64,000 nucleotides of DNA from Ilyomonas sp964249755 (GCA_964249755.1 CAXUDB010000002.1:310001-374000); one strand, 5' to 3'; positions 53,077-61,314 are shown, counted from the first letter of the stretch. A program made the numbers and translations. Notes: generated by a model from the letters alone, not told the origin.

Positions 53077-54047
53077 AGTTTTTCTGCTTCTTTGTTGATT
53101 TCCAATACCAGTTTGCCACGCACGTGCCAGCTTTCGCTTTCCCGGTGGGCTTCTGTTACGGCTTCCAATGGAAACACTTTGCTGATAAGCACTTTCACTT
53201 TGTTTTCATCAATTAACTGTGCAATTTCCTGCAGCCAGTCCTGCCTCGGTTGGTTGGGCGCCAGTTCGCCCGTTGCACCTTTCTTAGCAAGCGCTTCTAT
53301 CAATTCATCGTTAAAAGGAAAGTCCAGATTCACGCTTACAAATCTGCCGCCTTCCTTTAATACACTTACCGCTTTTATCCGTTCTCCATTGTTGCGAAGC
53401 GGCGATGCCTCCAGTACAAGGTCCATATCGTGTACGAGGGTTTCAAACTTCTGTGTTTTGTAATCAATCACTTCATCCGCACCGATTTGCTTAAGATAGC
53501 CAAGGTTACCGGTAGAAGCCATTGCAATCACATAGGCGCCTTTTGCTTTTGCAAACTGTACGGCAAAGCTTCCCACACCACCGGAAGCACCCTGTATTAA
53601 GATGCGTTGTCCTGCCTCTAATTTTCCATGGGCAAAGATACCTGTCCATGCCGTAAGGGCTGCCAGGGGCACGCCTGCCGCTTCCGTAAAGCCAATGCTG
53701 TTAGGTTTAAGAGCAAACTGGTTGGCTTTTGCCGCACAATATTCCGCATAGCTTCCATCGCCGGGGAAGTTGGGAATCCCGTACACCGCATCGCCCTTTT
53801 GAAATCCGGTTACCTCGCTGCCCACTTCTTCCACAATACCTGCCGCATCCCAACCTAAAGTAAGAGGTAAGGTAAGCAAAGGTCTCAACACATTATTTCC
53901 ACCATTGCGAACCACCCAATCTACCGGGTTTACACCGCTGGCATATACTTTCACTACAATTTCGTCCGGTTTGGGATGAGGGCGTTCCGTCTCTTCTATT
54001 TGTAATACTTCGGCTCCGCCAAACCGGTGAATTCTTACTGCTTTCAT
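53073..54047 (-). CDS. NADPH:quinone oxidoreductase-like enzyme (zinc-less MDR)
   Basis: A 324-residue protein from ATG at 54047 (MKAVRIHRFGGAEVLQIEE). Medium-chain reductase fold: ASGVNPVDWVVRNGG, LGWDAAGIVEEVG, then QRILIQGASGGVGSFAVQFAK (NADPH binding) and KGAYVIAMASTGN. No structural zinc cysteines, so it belongs to the quinone oxidoreductase branch. Its stop overlaps the araC-like start. Confidence 0.9.
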   Translation of the reverse strand: MKAVRIHRFGGAEVLQIEETERPHPKPDEIVVKVYASGVNPVDWVVRNGGNNVLRPLLTLPLTLGWDAAGIVEEVGSEVTGFQKGDAVYGIPNFPGDGSYAEYCAAKANQFALKPNSIGFTEAAGVPLAALTAWTGIFAHGKLEAGQRILIQGASGGVGSFAVQFAKAKGAYVIAMASTGNLGYLKQIGADEVIDYKTQKFETLVHDMDLVLEASPLRNNGERIKAVSVLKEGGRFVSVNLDFPFNDELIEALAKKGATGELAPNQPRQDWLQEIAQLIDENKVKVLISKVFPLEAVTEAHRESESWHVRGKLVLEINKEAEKL

Positions 54048-54257
54048 AGTAACTGATTTTCTTTTTATTGATGATACAAAGGTCATCACCCGGTAGGAAG
54101 CAGATGTATGCAAAATGCCTTTTGTGTTAGTCAAAAGGGCGAATCTTATTGTGAACGATAAAAGGCAAGTGGGAGTAAAGGCTTATTTATAATGTCAATT
54201 CAAGCTCTTTGTTGGTGTACATTGGTAATAGTAATAAGCGATTTGTTTTCTGTTGAT

Positions 54258-54340
54258 GAAGAACATACAGAGGCAAATTGACTGTTAACGGCGTGATAAA
54301 GGCGATGGGAAATTTGTAATAAAGCGACAACTGACAGAAA
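54258..54340 (+). pseudogene. Degenerate copy of the 3' end of the zinc alcohol dehydrogenase
   Basis: GGCGTGATAAAGGCGATGGG (54289-54309), translated GVIKAMG, and the following AATAAAGCGAC then CTGACAG match the end and 3' flank of the gene at 51078-52091 (GGTGTGATAAAGGTGATGG, ATGAAGTGAC, TGACAC) at about three-quarters of positions, including bases after the stop codon. Upstream match is weaker and needs small deletions. Because it covers flanking bases it looks like an old local duplication. Confidence 0.5.
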
Positions 54341-54396
54341 TCGTTGATCCGCTATGGCTGCAAGCGTTTCTTAGTGGCTGTTTTACCGTGTTTGCA

Positions 54397-54948
54397 CTAA
54401 GTTCTGTTGAGAATGTCTCTTGTCTCCATTAAGGCAAATCCAAGCAAGTTCAGTCCATTCCAAAGATTGGGATTCTCTGCCTTATCACTGTCTGCGGTAA
54501 GTCCAATTCCCCATATCCTGTCAACCGGACTGGCTTCTACCAAAACTCTGTCTTTCGTATTTAGCAGGAATGTTTTAAACTCATCGTTTTGCCCAAACTT
54601 GTATAAGCTACCTTTCACTACAATGTCAAAACGCTTTTCATTCCAAACGGCATCTTCAAAATTTTTAACTTGTCGACCCAGCGCTTTTGCTTCAGCAGGA
54701 GATTTGGCAGCGATGATTTTATTGTAACTGTCGTTGTCGTTAAAGAGGAATGCCTTTTGCGCCATCATCCAATGTTCAGCCGTATTATACTTTATATTGT
54801 CAACCATAAAAGGAGACACCCACCACTGGCTAAAACAAGAGGAAGTGAGATTGCTGGTTTTACTCTTTTGATGCCCCCAAAAGAATAAATATTTAATCTT
54901 GTTGCCTTTCTCAAAGTTCTTGATAAGCCAGTCTAAGTTATATGTCAT
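54397..54948 (-). CDS. NADAR-family protein (YbiA-like)
   Basis: A 183-residue protein with the NADAR fold signature: LFFWGHQ, CFSQWWVSPFMVDNIKYNTA, EHWMMAQKAFLFND, KSPAEAKALGRQVKNFE, WNEKRFDIVVKG and DRIWGIGLTADS. NADAR proteins cleave the N-glycosidic bond in riboflavin intermediates or remove ADP-ribose from nucleic acid; several sit in toxin-antitoxin or defence loci. The Bacteroidota forms are mostly uncharacterised. No operon partner is next to it. Confidence 0.88.
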   Translation of the reverse strand: MTYNLDWLIKNFEKGNKIKYLFFWGHQKSKTSNLTSSCFSQWWVSPFMVDNIKYNTAEHWMMAQKAFLFNDNDSYNKIIAAKSPAEAKALGRQVKNFEDAVWNEKRFDIVVKGSLYKFGQNDEFKTFLLNTKDRVLVEASPVDRIWGIGLTADSDKAENPNLWNGLNLLGFALMETRDILNRT

Positions 54949-55078
54949 GTCACTTACAATCTATACTATTCACAAGCAGAATTATAGCGTTCTCAAATAG
55001 CCGCTAACTCTCAAACATACACCACTATCCTAACTATCACCATGCAAGCAAGTGAATAACGAATATCAGCCCACCAAT

Positions 55079-55362
55079 TTCAAAAGGAAACTCCCTTTTT
55101 ACAGAAGTAAGTTAACTTTTTCAAAAATCTGCCAGAGATGCACTCATTTCTCCTGAAAATCTTCAAAATCTGGCAGAAATGAGTGTATTTCTCCGGAAAT
55201 TTATTAGAATCTGGGAGAAATGAGTGCATTTCTGTCAAAATATTTCAAAATTTGGCAGAAAACGGGTCGTTTCTGCCAGAAATCGGAAAAAGGTAGCTCC
55301 CTTTTGTAAAAATCTGGCAGAAACCGGAAAAGCGGAATTTCTCTTGTTCAAAAAGGCGCAGA
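55079..55362. repeat. Tandem array of degenerate 41-bp hairpin repeats
   Basis: The word ATCTGGCAGAAATGAGTG recurs at 55126, 55167, 55208 and 55249, exactly 41 bp apart, with a further copy at 55311 after a gap. Each unit has an inner inverted repeat, clearest in the fourth (TGGCAGAAA ... TTTCTGCCA). Flanks repeat too: AAAAGGAAACTCCCTTTTTA at 55081 and AAAAAGGTAGCTCCCTTTT at 55286. The 41-bp period is not a multiple of three and stops interrupt all frames, so it is not coding. Function unknown. Confidence 0.7.
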
Positions 55363-55841
55363 AAAAATAATGTCATCTTCAAATTAAAGCGTAGTTAGTT
55401 CAATAAACGAATTACACATTTAATCAGATCTTTATACATTGTCCGCAGATACCTATATTTAATATCCAGTTACGGCTGCTTTTTACCCCGCTTCATCATG
55501 ACGTTCACACATGCCGCTCGCCAGCGAACACGAAAGAGAGATACCCAACTTCAACGAAGAGTTTGCCGGCGGCAGCTATACCTGTTTCATTGGCATCAGC
55601 TATTATACCAAGGCGAAAATTTCTTGGCCATCCAGTCCCGCCAATAATATAGAAATTTTGTAAGAGACATTGCAAAAGGCACACGGCTTTATAAGTGGAA
55701 GCTAAAGCACTAAAGTAGAGAGTAAAGAAAATAAATGAGCGAAATAGTTGGTGTTCTGTATTATTTACTCAACAAGGGATTCATCTGCCTGCTGTATTTT
55801 ATAGGATGGATGCAGAATGGCGAAGGCAAAAATCTATAAAA
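55363..55841. other. Mostly non-coding stretch 5' of the GTPase operon end
   Basis: About 480 bp containing the short frame at 55511-55663 and otherwise no recognisable gene. No IS end or integrase is visible, but the mix of repeat, short coding-like frame and no full gene suggests an old rearrangement site. Confidence 0.45.
55511..55663 (+). pseudogene. Short coding-like frame of 50 residues, possible gene fragment
   Basis: ATG at 55511 opens 50 codons (MPLASEHEREIPNFNEEFAG, then GSYTCFIGISYYTKAK) ending in TAA at 55661. The amino-acid composition and codon pattern look natural, but I do not recognise the family and there is no Shine-Dalgarno. It may be a remnant of a larger gene in a rearranged region. 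Confidence 0.3.
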
Positions 55842-57407
55842 TTACTCCTCCTTTTTATAACAGGGAATGATGACCAACGTATCATTCTTTAAATTAAGCG
55901 TACTGTCTTTTTTTTCAAAGTAATCTTTATTCTGTTCAACCAGATACCGCGTGTAAGCCGCAACCTGATTGGAATACACCTTCTTAATGGCATCCGGGTT
56001 GACATCAAATATTACCTTCACCACCTCATCCGCACTGGCATGCGGTGTAATCTTTTTAAGAACTGCGCGAAACGCAGTTGCCGGTAGCTTTCCATTAGGC
56101 TTGGGGCTTAGTTCAAGGGTATCTGGCTGGGGTGCCGGCGGCACCATTGCGGGAAGTTGTGTTTCTGGTTTTGGTACTTCAGCCACCGTATTTTCCTTCT
56201 GTGTAAAGAATAAAAAATACACCACGGTTCCTACCCAAAGAAGCAGCAAGACCAATGAAACAATCTTAAACCTGTTGAGCCTGTATTCCTTGTGTTTCCT
56301 GCGTCTGATGGGAGAACCAACAGGCTCAGTCTTACTAACATCCGGTTGAAAATTGGGTTTCAGCTCTGTTCTAACGGCTTTCGGTTTCGAAATGGCATTG
56401 ATAAAAACCGGCTTCTTTTGCTCGTTCACACTGTCAATAAAAATCCGTTTGTTCTCGGTAAGAAGCTGCTTCACCAGCTCTGGCTTTTTGCCCGAGGCAA
56501 GCTGACCGATAGCTTCATCTATTTTCTTTACATAACCCTCATATTTTTGGGTTACGCGGTTCAGTTCCTGTCTCGATTCGTCAAGCCGGCTTTTATTTGC
56601 TTCGTGTATCTTTTCGCCGGCATCAATCTGGTCTTTCAGTTGGGCAAGTACTCTTGTTTTATCGTCTTCCAGCTTTTGTTTTTCGGTTTCATATTCGGCA
56701 GATAGCAACCGGATATATTGTTTCTTTTCTTCGTGCAGCTTCACTATTTCCTGTTCAAAGCCATCCATTTGCACCAGTTGAAACAAATTCTTCCCGTAAA
56801 CAAACTCAGCCACTTCCTTAGCCGGTGTAAAATAAATGGCATCATACACATCCAGCAAAGGCATGGCTTGTGCAAACAGGTACTGTAGTTTGGCAGCACT
56901 CACATCGCTGTAAACAACAAGGTTCTTTTGGGTTGGTTGACCAAAATTCAAATCTTCAATTTCTTTTGTATTGGCGGTCAACTTCTCGTATTGTCCCGGT
57001 TTGGAAACAATAAACTGGTCAGAATGATTTACACCAATCACGTCGTTCCGGATATTCTTACTAATGAGTTTCTCGTGAAATTCGTTCAGGCAACTAATGG
57101 TATTGTTTTCCTCCGCAATCTTGTTCAGGTATAAAATAGAGGAACCAATAAAGGTTCCGCCTCTGTCGGAGTTCTGCTCTTTTGCGTAGGTATAAATGCT
57201 GTACGAAACAGCTTTAGACCCATTAATCAGTTCTTTTCTAAGGGAGTAAATCTTGCTTTTGGGAAAGAGTTGAATCGCATCGGTTTTTAAATCGAATGTC
57301 TTTATACTTTTGGCTATCTCCGCATTACCGCCAATAAAAAAAGTTTGCTTAAAACCATTCGGGTTGCCGAATGTTCCAAACGCAATAAAGCAGATCTGTT
57401 GGTTCAT
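55842..57407 (-). CDS. Coiled-coil bitopic protein of the GTPase operon (GAP1-like)
   Basis: A 521-residue protein. The N-domain (residues 1-200) starts MNQQICFIAFGTFGNPNGFK and contains SYSIYTYAKEQNSDRGGTFIG, which recalls the N-terminal domain of GTPase-associated protein 1 (GAP1) in GTPase-centred conflict systems; this is by eye and not certain. Residues ~220-310 are a long coiled coil, then a basic stretch (RRRKHK) and a TM helix (381-401), a proline-rich linker and a C-terminal domain predicted outside the cytoplasm. Its ATG overlaps the GTPase stop by one base (TAATG). Confidence 0.7.
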   Translation of the reverse strand: MNQQICFIAFGTFGNPNGFKQTFFIGGNAEIAKSIKTFDLKTDAIQLFPKSKIYSLRKELINGSKAVSYSIYTYAKEQNSDRGGTFIGSSILYLNKIAEENNTISCLNEFHEKLISKNIRNDVIGVNHSDQFIVSKPGQYEKLTANTKEIEDLNFGQPTQKNLVVYSDVSAAKLQYLFAQAMPLLDVYDAIYFTPAKEVAEFVYGKNLFQLVQMDGFEQEIVKLHEEKKQYIRLLSAEYETEKQKLEDDKTRVLAQLKDQIDAGEKIHEANKSRLDESRQELNRVTQKYEGYVKKIDEAIGQLASGKKPELVKQLLTENKRIFIDSVNEQKKPVFINAISKPKAVRTELKPNFQPDVSKTEPVGSPIRRRKHKEYRLNRFKIVSLVLLLLWVGTVVYFLFFTQKENTVAEVPKPETQLPAMVPPAPQPDTLELSPKPNGKLPATAFRAVLKKITPHASADEVVKVIFDVNPDAIKKVYSNQVAAYTRYLVEQNKDYFEKKDSTLNLKNDTLVIIPCYKKEE

Positions 57408-58339
57408 TAACTTTTTAAACTGAATTTGATGCGTTCCCAGAAAGTTCCTTCATAGTCTAAATCGTAGCCCACAATACACCTGTATAACCATTTCGATAAC
57501 ACTTCAGCCGTTGCTAAGCTTAGCATACTGATTCTCTCTTGCCCGTTCACCGTTTGCACACTACCGATGGTGTAAAAAGTTTTATTCAATCCATAGGTAT
57601 TAATTCGCTGGCTGGTGCGGCTGAGGCGTTCGTTGATAAAGCTATCCAGCTCTTCAGCGCTTTCTACATCCGTCCGGCCCGATTTATCCCACTTGGAGAT
57701 CACCAGAATAATGTTAACCATCTTCAGGTTTTTGCCCTTTCGTTCCAGTTCATCTAAAAACTCATTAATCAGGGTGTCATCTTTATGTGCCGATTCATAA
57801 CTCGTTACAATGATATAAATCAGGGGAAGCTTCACATTCAGGTACGTATTGATGCTGCTGTGGTAGCTTCCGCCCCGCCGGATCTCATTGTGGTTTTCTC
57901 CCGATGTCTCTAAGAAAGTCAGGTTTACCGGTGGTGTTTTCTTCGATTTGTTATTGGGTTCAAATACGAGGTCAAGACGCGTTACCTGGTCTCTTGTCGT
58001 TCGGTTGGGCAAAATTCCCTGCCGTATGTTTTCAAAAAAGTTAGACAACAGTACCTGGGCTTCCTTGCTGTTCGGCGCGCCTAATTTGGGTCGCAACACA
58101 CCTGCCTGTGAGCTTAAATAGTAGAGCATGGAAGAAAGAATCACCGACTTCCCCGATTCAGGTGTTCCAAAGAAAAAAACAAAATTGCTGTCCGTGTTCC
58201 GAATCACAGAGGCATTGTTTGCCAGCGGCACAAAGTTCTCGTCCGCCTCTTTCCTCGGTTCAAAAGAAAGCGGTTTTAGTGTGTCCTCTCCGTTGCCGTC
58301 GAGCGATAAAGGCTTTAAGTTTTCGGTATCCTCACTCAT
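57407..58339 (-). CDS. P-loop GTPase of the three-gene membrane operon
   Basis: A 310-residue NTPase. Walker A GTPESGKS (58-65), a G3-like LETSGE (143-148) and SKWD (215-218) as the base-recognition motif in place of NKxD. It resembles the double-GTPase (DO-GTPase) families of predicted conflict systems. Residues 1-50 are a disordered-looking tail with LKPLS at 8-12 and 21-25 and a similar FVPLA at 36-40. One base overlap with the coiled-coil gene and 9 bp after the membrane gene: one translational unit. Nucleotide specificity is inferred. Confidence 0.75.
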   Translation of the reverse strand: MSEDTENLKPLSLDGNGEDTLKPLSFEPRKEADENFVPLANNASVIRNTDSNFVFFFGTPESGKSVILSSMLYYLSSQAGVLRPKLGAPNSKEAQVLLSNFFENIRQGILPNRTTRDQVTRLDLVFEPNNKSKKTPPVNLTFLETSGENHNEIRRGGSYHSSINTYLNVKLPLIYIIVTSYESAHKDDTLINEFLDELERKGKNLKMVNIILVISKWDKSGRTDVESAEELDSFINERLSRTSQRINTYGLNKTFYTIGSVQTVNGQERISMLSLATAEVLSKWLYRCIVGYDLDYEGTFWERIKFSLKS

Positions 58340-58348
58340 AAGTTGTTC

Positions 58349-59377
58349 TTAGTTGTTGGGTAACAAAGTTCTGCCGCTGCGTTTGTGGTTGTAAACGCTT
58401 CCGTTGTTATTGCTGTTATTGTCAGGATTCGTCACCAGCAGGATAATAATAACAATCACAAAATCCAGCAAAATACAGCCTGCCAATACCACGAACTGGT
58501 ACATCCCAAAGTTCTTGATGGCATGTTGAAAAGCATAGCCAATCTTTCCCACATCCTGTGTCTGAGACACTGCAGGTTCAAACTTAAACTTCTCCTTTCC
58601 CAGCACCGACTGTGCCCGCAAGCCCAGCTTGTTATAGTCCGTCAGCGATTCATCAATCAACCCTTGCGCCGCTTCGTCTTTTTGCGCCTTTGGCAACAGT
58701 AAGAACTCCTGAATTTTAGGGTTCCATTTTAGCACCGCGTTGTCAATGTCCGACTTCAGGCTGCTTTCATCCGTAGATAAATCGCTCATCATATTATCCA
58801 CCTGCGCACCCATTCTTGTGGCCAAATCATTATAATCCGTCCCTACCGGCGTCAGCAAGTCCACTTTTTGTCCCGTCAACTTTTCTATATCCGCAATCAG
58901 CGATTTAGCTCTTTCACCAATCCCTTTGTTACCAGGGTCTTTAATCTGCTCCATCAACTGCTTCTTCTTAATCTCTATGTTCTGTGTTGTTTCCTTATTA
59001 TACTTATACCCCAGTTTCGATTGCACATCCGTTTCCAGCGTGTTGAACCTGTCAATAATGTCACGCAATTCGGTGGTATAAATATCCGTGCGCATAAACC
59101 GTGTGTACAGCGCATTAAAGTTGGCAATAAAGCAAAAAGAAGCGATGAAAATATAAATGCCCACCAGGCTTCCCGTCGGGCGTCCGTCCAGCCGGGCAGC
59201 CCGTATCATCCAGCATAAAAAAAGCAGCAACAGCGAAAGCACCAGCGCAATAATAAACGAAGCGGTACCAAATATCTGTTCCAGCCCCAGCCAGGTTTGG
59301 TAAAAGCTCACGCTCACCAGCATCAGCGCAAGGATGGCAAGAAAGATGTCTGTTGCCGCAATAGGTTTTTTGTTCAT
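58349..59377 (-). CDS. Four-TM membrane protein of the GTPase operon
   Basis: A 342-residue protein, first gene of the operon. Three TM helices in the first 90 residues (about 9-29, 39-60 and 70-90), then a ~190-residue helical region rich in charged residues (LRDIIDRFNTLETDVQSKLG to LTDYNKLGLRAQSVLGKEKF), then one TM helix (~288-316) and a basic, asparagine-rich tail (NNSNNNGSVYNHKRSGRTLL). Likely a scaffold or sensor for the GTPase. I know no characterised relative. Confidence 0.7.
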   Translation of the reverse strand: MNKKPIAATDIFLAILALMLVSVSFYQTWLGLEQIFGTASFIIALVLSLLLLFLCWMIRAARLDGRPTGSLVGIYIFIASFCFIANFNALYTRFMRTDIYTTELRDIIDRFNTLETDVQSKLGYKYNKETTQNIEIKKKQLMEQIKDPGNKGIGERAKSLIADIEKLTGQKVDLLTPVGTDYNDLATRMGAQVDNMMSDLSTDESSLKSDIDNAVLKWNPKIQEFLLLPKAQKDEAAQGLIDESLTDYNKLGLRAQSVLGKEKFKFEPAVSQTQDVGKIGYAFQHAIKNFGMYQFVVLAGCILLDFVIVIIILLVTNPDNNSNNNGSVYNHKRSGRTLLPNN

Positions 59378-60068
59378 TGTTTTGATAATTGTAATTGTCT
59401 TCGTGTTATGTTATCTGCACCATTTCCGTTTTTTATGCGGTACAGAAAATAAGAATTCAATAAACCGGCAGCAAAGATGTCTGTAACACTTCACTTTGTT
59501 TGCCGCCCTTCTATAACTTTCAAATCTGTTTCGTAGTATACCGTTCAACAACAAATTTCAACAAAAATTACCCCATACTTTAAAACATTTGCTGTCTTAT
59601 TTTGTAAATAGTATAAATAATCCCTGCTTTGCACAGCAAACAATCACTCTTTCCCAATGTCAATTGCACAAAAATCATTCAGATTACGGCAACCCCGACA
59701 ATAAGCTTTTCTACGGTCGGAGTAGATGTGAACTGATGTAATGGGCTTTAAAGTAATAAAACCTCAATTAAAACCGCAATAATAATTTCGGTCAATATCT
59801 GTCAACGCAGGTGTTGAAAAGATGTATGGGCATCATCATTGCAAGCTATACGAAGTAATCTATGCTGTATAATTAACATAGATTGTTACATGAAAAAATA
59901 AGAGCAGAAAAGGAATTAGAAATAATTTGAGTTGCCGCACTTAAAATTGATGTACTACTGATTTTTGAGGATACAATTATAGCCCTACTATAATGTCAAC
60001 ACGCTCTCTGTAAATAAAAATAAAATATTAATCTCATCTTTCTATATTAACTATCGAAACTTACAACT
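59378..60068. other. Long intergenic region 5' of the GTPase operon and stress regulator
   Basis: 691 bp between divergent genes, so it should carry both promoters. No gene of 50 residues or more looks convincing. It contains GATTGTTACATG (59881-59892), the reverse complement of CATGTAACAATC found upstream of the BON gene, and a hairpin-like CCGAC ... GTCGG around 59697-59724. The GTPase operon promoter could not be located by eye. Confidence 0.5.
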
Positions 60069-60629
60069 ATGAAGTTGCTAATCAAAAACATGGTAAGTCT
60101 TCGATGCAAAATAATCGTGAAATCGGAACTGGAAAACCTGGGGCTTCACTTGGTTGTTGTGGAATTGGGTGAGGTAGAAACAATAGAAAAACTTTCCCTA
60201 AAAAAGCAAAATCAACTAAAGACAGCTTTGCTGAAGTTTGGTTTTGAGTTGATGGAAGATAAAAAAAGCATGCTCATTGAAAAGATAAAAAATATTGTGG
60301 TTGAAATGATCCATTACAACGATGAACCGCTGTCCATAAATTTTTCCGATTATTTGAGCAAAAAACTAAGCTACGACTACAATTATTTGTCAAACCTTTT
60401 TTCGGAAGTAAAAGGCACCACCATTGAACACTTCATCATCGCTCATAAAATAGAACGCGCTAAAGAACTGCTGATTTATAATGAGCTTACGCTTACAGAA
60501 ATTGCTTGGAAACTTCACTATAGCAGTGTGGCACATTTATCTAACCAGTTTAAGAAAGTAACCGGCTTGACGCCTTCTTTTTTTAAAAACATGAAACACA
60601 AACGTCTTATTGCGCATGAAAATGTGTAA
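60069..60629 (+). CDS. AraC-type regulator of the stress cassette
   Basis: A 186-residue protein. The C-terminal ~100 residues have the two AraC helix-turn-helix motifs (FSDYLSKKLSYDYNYLSNLF, then LTEIAWKLHYSSVAHLSNQF, FKKVTGLTPSFFK). The N-terminal part (ELENLGLHLVVVELGEVETI) is small and beta-rich, too short for a cupin sensor domain. Short AraC proteins with this N-terminus are common in Bacteroidota. The 21-bp-spaced boxes upstream of the next genes fit an AraC-type binder; it is probably their activator. Confidence 0.88.
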   Translation: MKLLIKNMVSLRCKIIVKSELENLGLHLVVVELGEVETIEKLSLKKQNQLKTALLKFGFELMEDKKSMLIEKIKNIVVEMIHYNDEPLSINFSDYLSKKLSYDYNYLSNLFSEVKGTTIEHFIIAHKIERAKELLIYNELTLTEIAWKLHYSSVAHLSNQFKKVTGLTPSFFKNMKHKRLIAHENV

Positions 60630-60664
60630 CGCCTTTAACGTTCACTTTCTTCTTTGTCAATCAG

Positions 60665-60727
60665 TAAATGATGCAACGAATAACCAAAGTTGTGTAACGA
60701 TTTTTTAATGTATTGAGTTCACCTTTG
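60665..60727 (+). promoter_or_regulatory. Tandem TGYAAC boxes and promoter of the cupin gene
   Basis: TGCAAC (60672-60677) and TGTAAC (60693-60698) are 21 bp apart; ACCTTTG (60721-60727), a near match to the -7 box, starts 28 bp after the second box. The second box falls where -33 would be, and no good TTG is there, which fits an activator-dependent promoter. The BON gene has the same layout. Confidence 0.65.
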
Positions 60728-60745
60728 CTTTTCAAATAAAATCCA

Positions 60746-61123
60746 ATGAAAAGTGAAAAAGAAAATAGTGGTATGAAGGGGAAGGAATTAGAAAAGTCTA
60801 AAGTACACATTATCGTAGAGATCATTGAATATGTGCCGAACGCTGTGTTAAGTAAAACTATTATAAAAAAAACAACAGGCAATGTAACCATTTCATCGTT
60901 TGATGCCGGTGAAGAACTGGCTGAAAAAACATCTCCGTTCGATACGTTTATACAAGTGATTGACGGCACTGGAGAAGTGATTGTTGACGATAAAAAATAT
61001 GTGCTCCGCTTAGGTGAAGGAATTGTAATTCCTGCTCATGCCAAACAGTGCTTTAATGCAAATGAGCAGTTCAAAATGATTTCTACTGTAATAAAAAGCG
61101 GGTATGAGCAAATCGCTCTTTAA
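60746..61123 (+). CDS. Small cupin-domain protein
   Basis: A 125-residue cupin: TIIKKTTGNVTISSFDAGEE, SPFDTFIQVIDGTGEVIVDD, YVLRLGEGIVIPAHAKQCFN. The histidine usually found in the first cupin motif is replaced, so metal binding may be weak. Small cupins of this type occur with universal-stress and YceI genes in this phylum; the role is unknown. It has its own activated-looking promoter. Confidence 0.85.
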   Translation: MKSEKENSGMKGKELEKSKVHIIVEIIEYVPNAVLSKTIIKKTTGNVTISSFDAGEELAEKTSPFDTFIQVIDGTGEVIVDDKKYVLRLGEGIVIPAHAKQCFNANEQFKMISTVIKSGYEQIAL

Positions 61124-61215
61124 AGATTAGCATGTAAAACGTCAGCCTGCAAAAACAGATAGCAACTGCAACAAATCCATTATCTATATGAACCTAAATC
61201 CTTTCTCCAAATAGG

Positions 61216-61278
61216 TAAATGATGTAACATTTTCCGGCAATCATGTAACAATCGCCGCAAGTAAACAGGAGACCTTTG
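61216..61278 (+). promoter_or_regulatory. Tandem TGTAAC boxes and promoter of the BON gene
   Basis: TGTAAC at 61223-61228 and 61244-61249 are 21 bp apart; ACCTTTG (61272-61278) starts 28 bp after the second box. Both distances equal those of the cupin promoter (60665-60727), and GTAAATGATG precedes both. The spacing is that of AraC-type direct half-sites. Confidence 0.7.
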
Positions 61279-61314
61279 TACTGTGAAACTTCTTTCACGA
61301 AAATAATTTGTAAG

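Noticed and set aside
55079..55362. CRISPR array
   Set aside because: The repeated units are contiguous and diverged, with no unique spacers of constant length, and no cas gene is near.
60069..60629. Classical AraC sugar regulator for the stress regulator gene
   Set aside because: There is no cupin or other sensor domain; the protein is short and the neighbours are stress genes.
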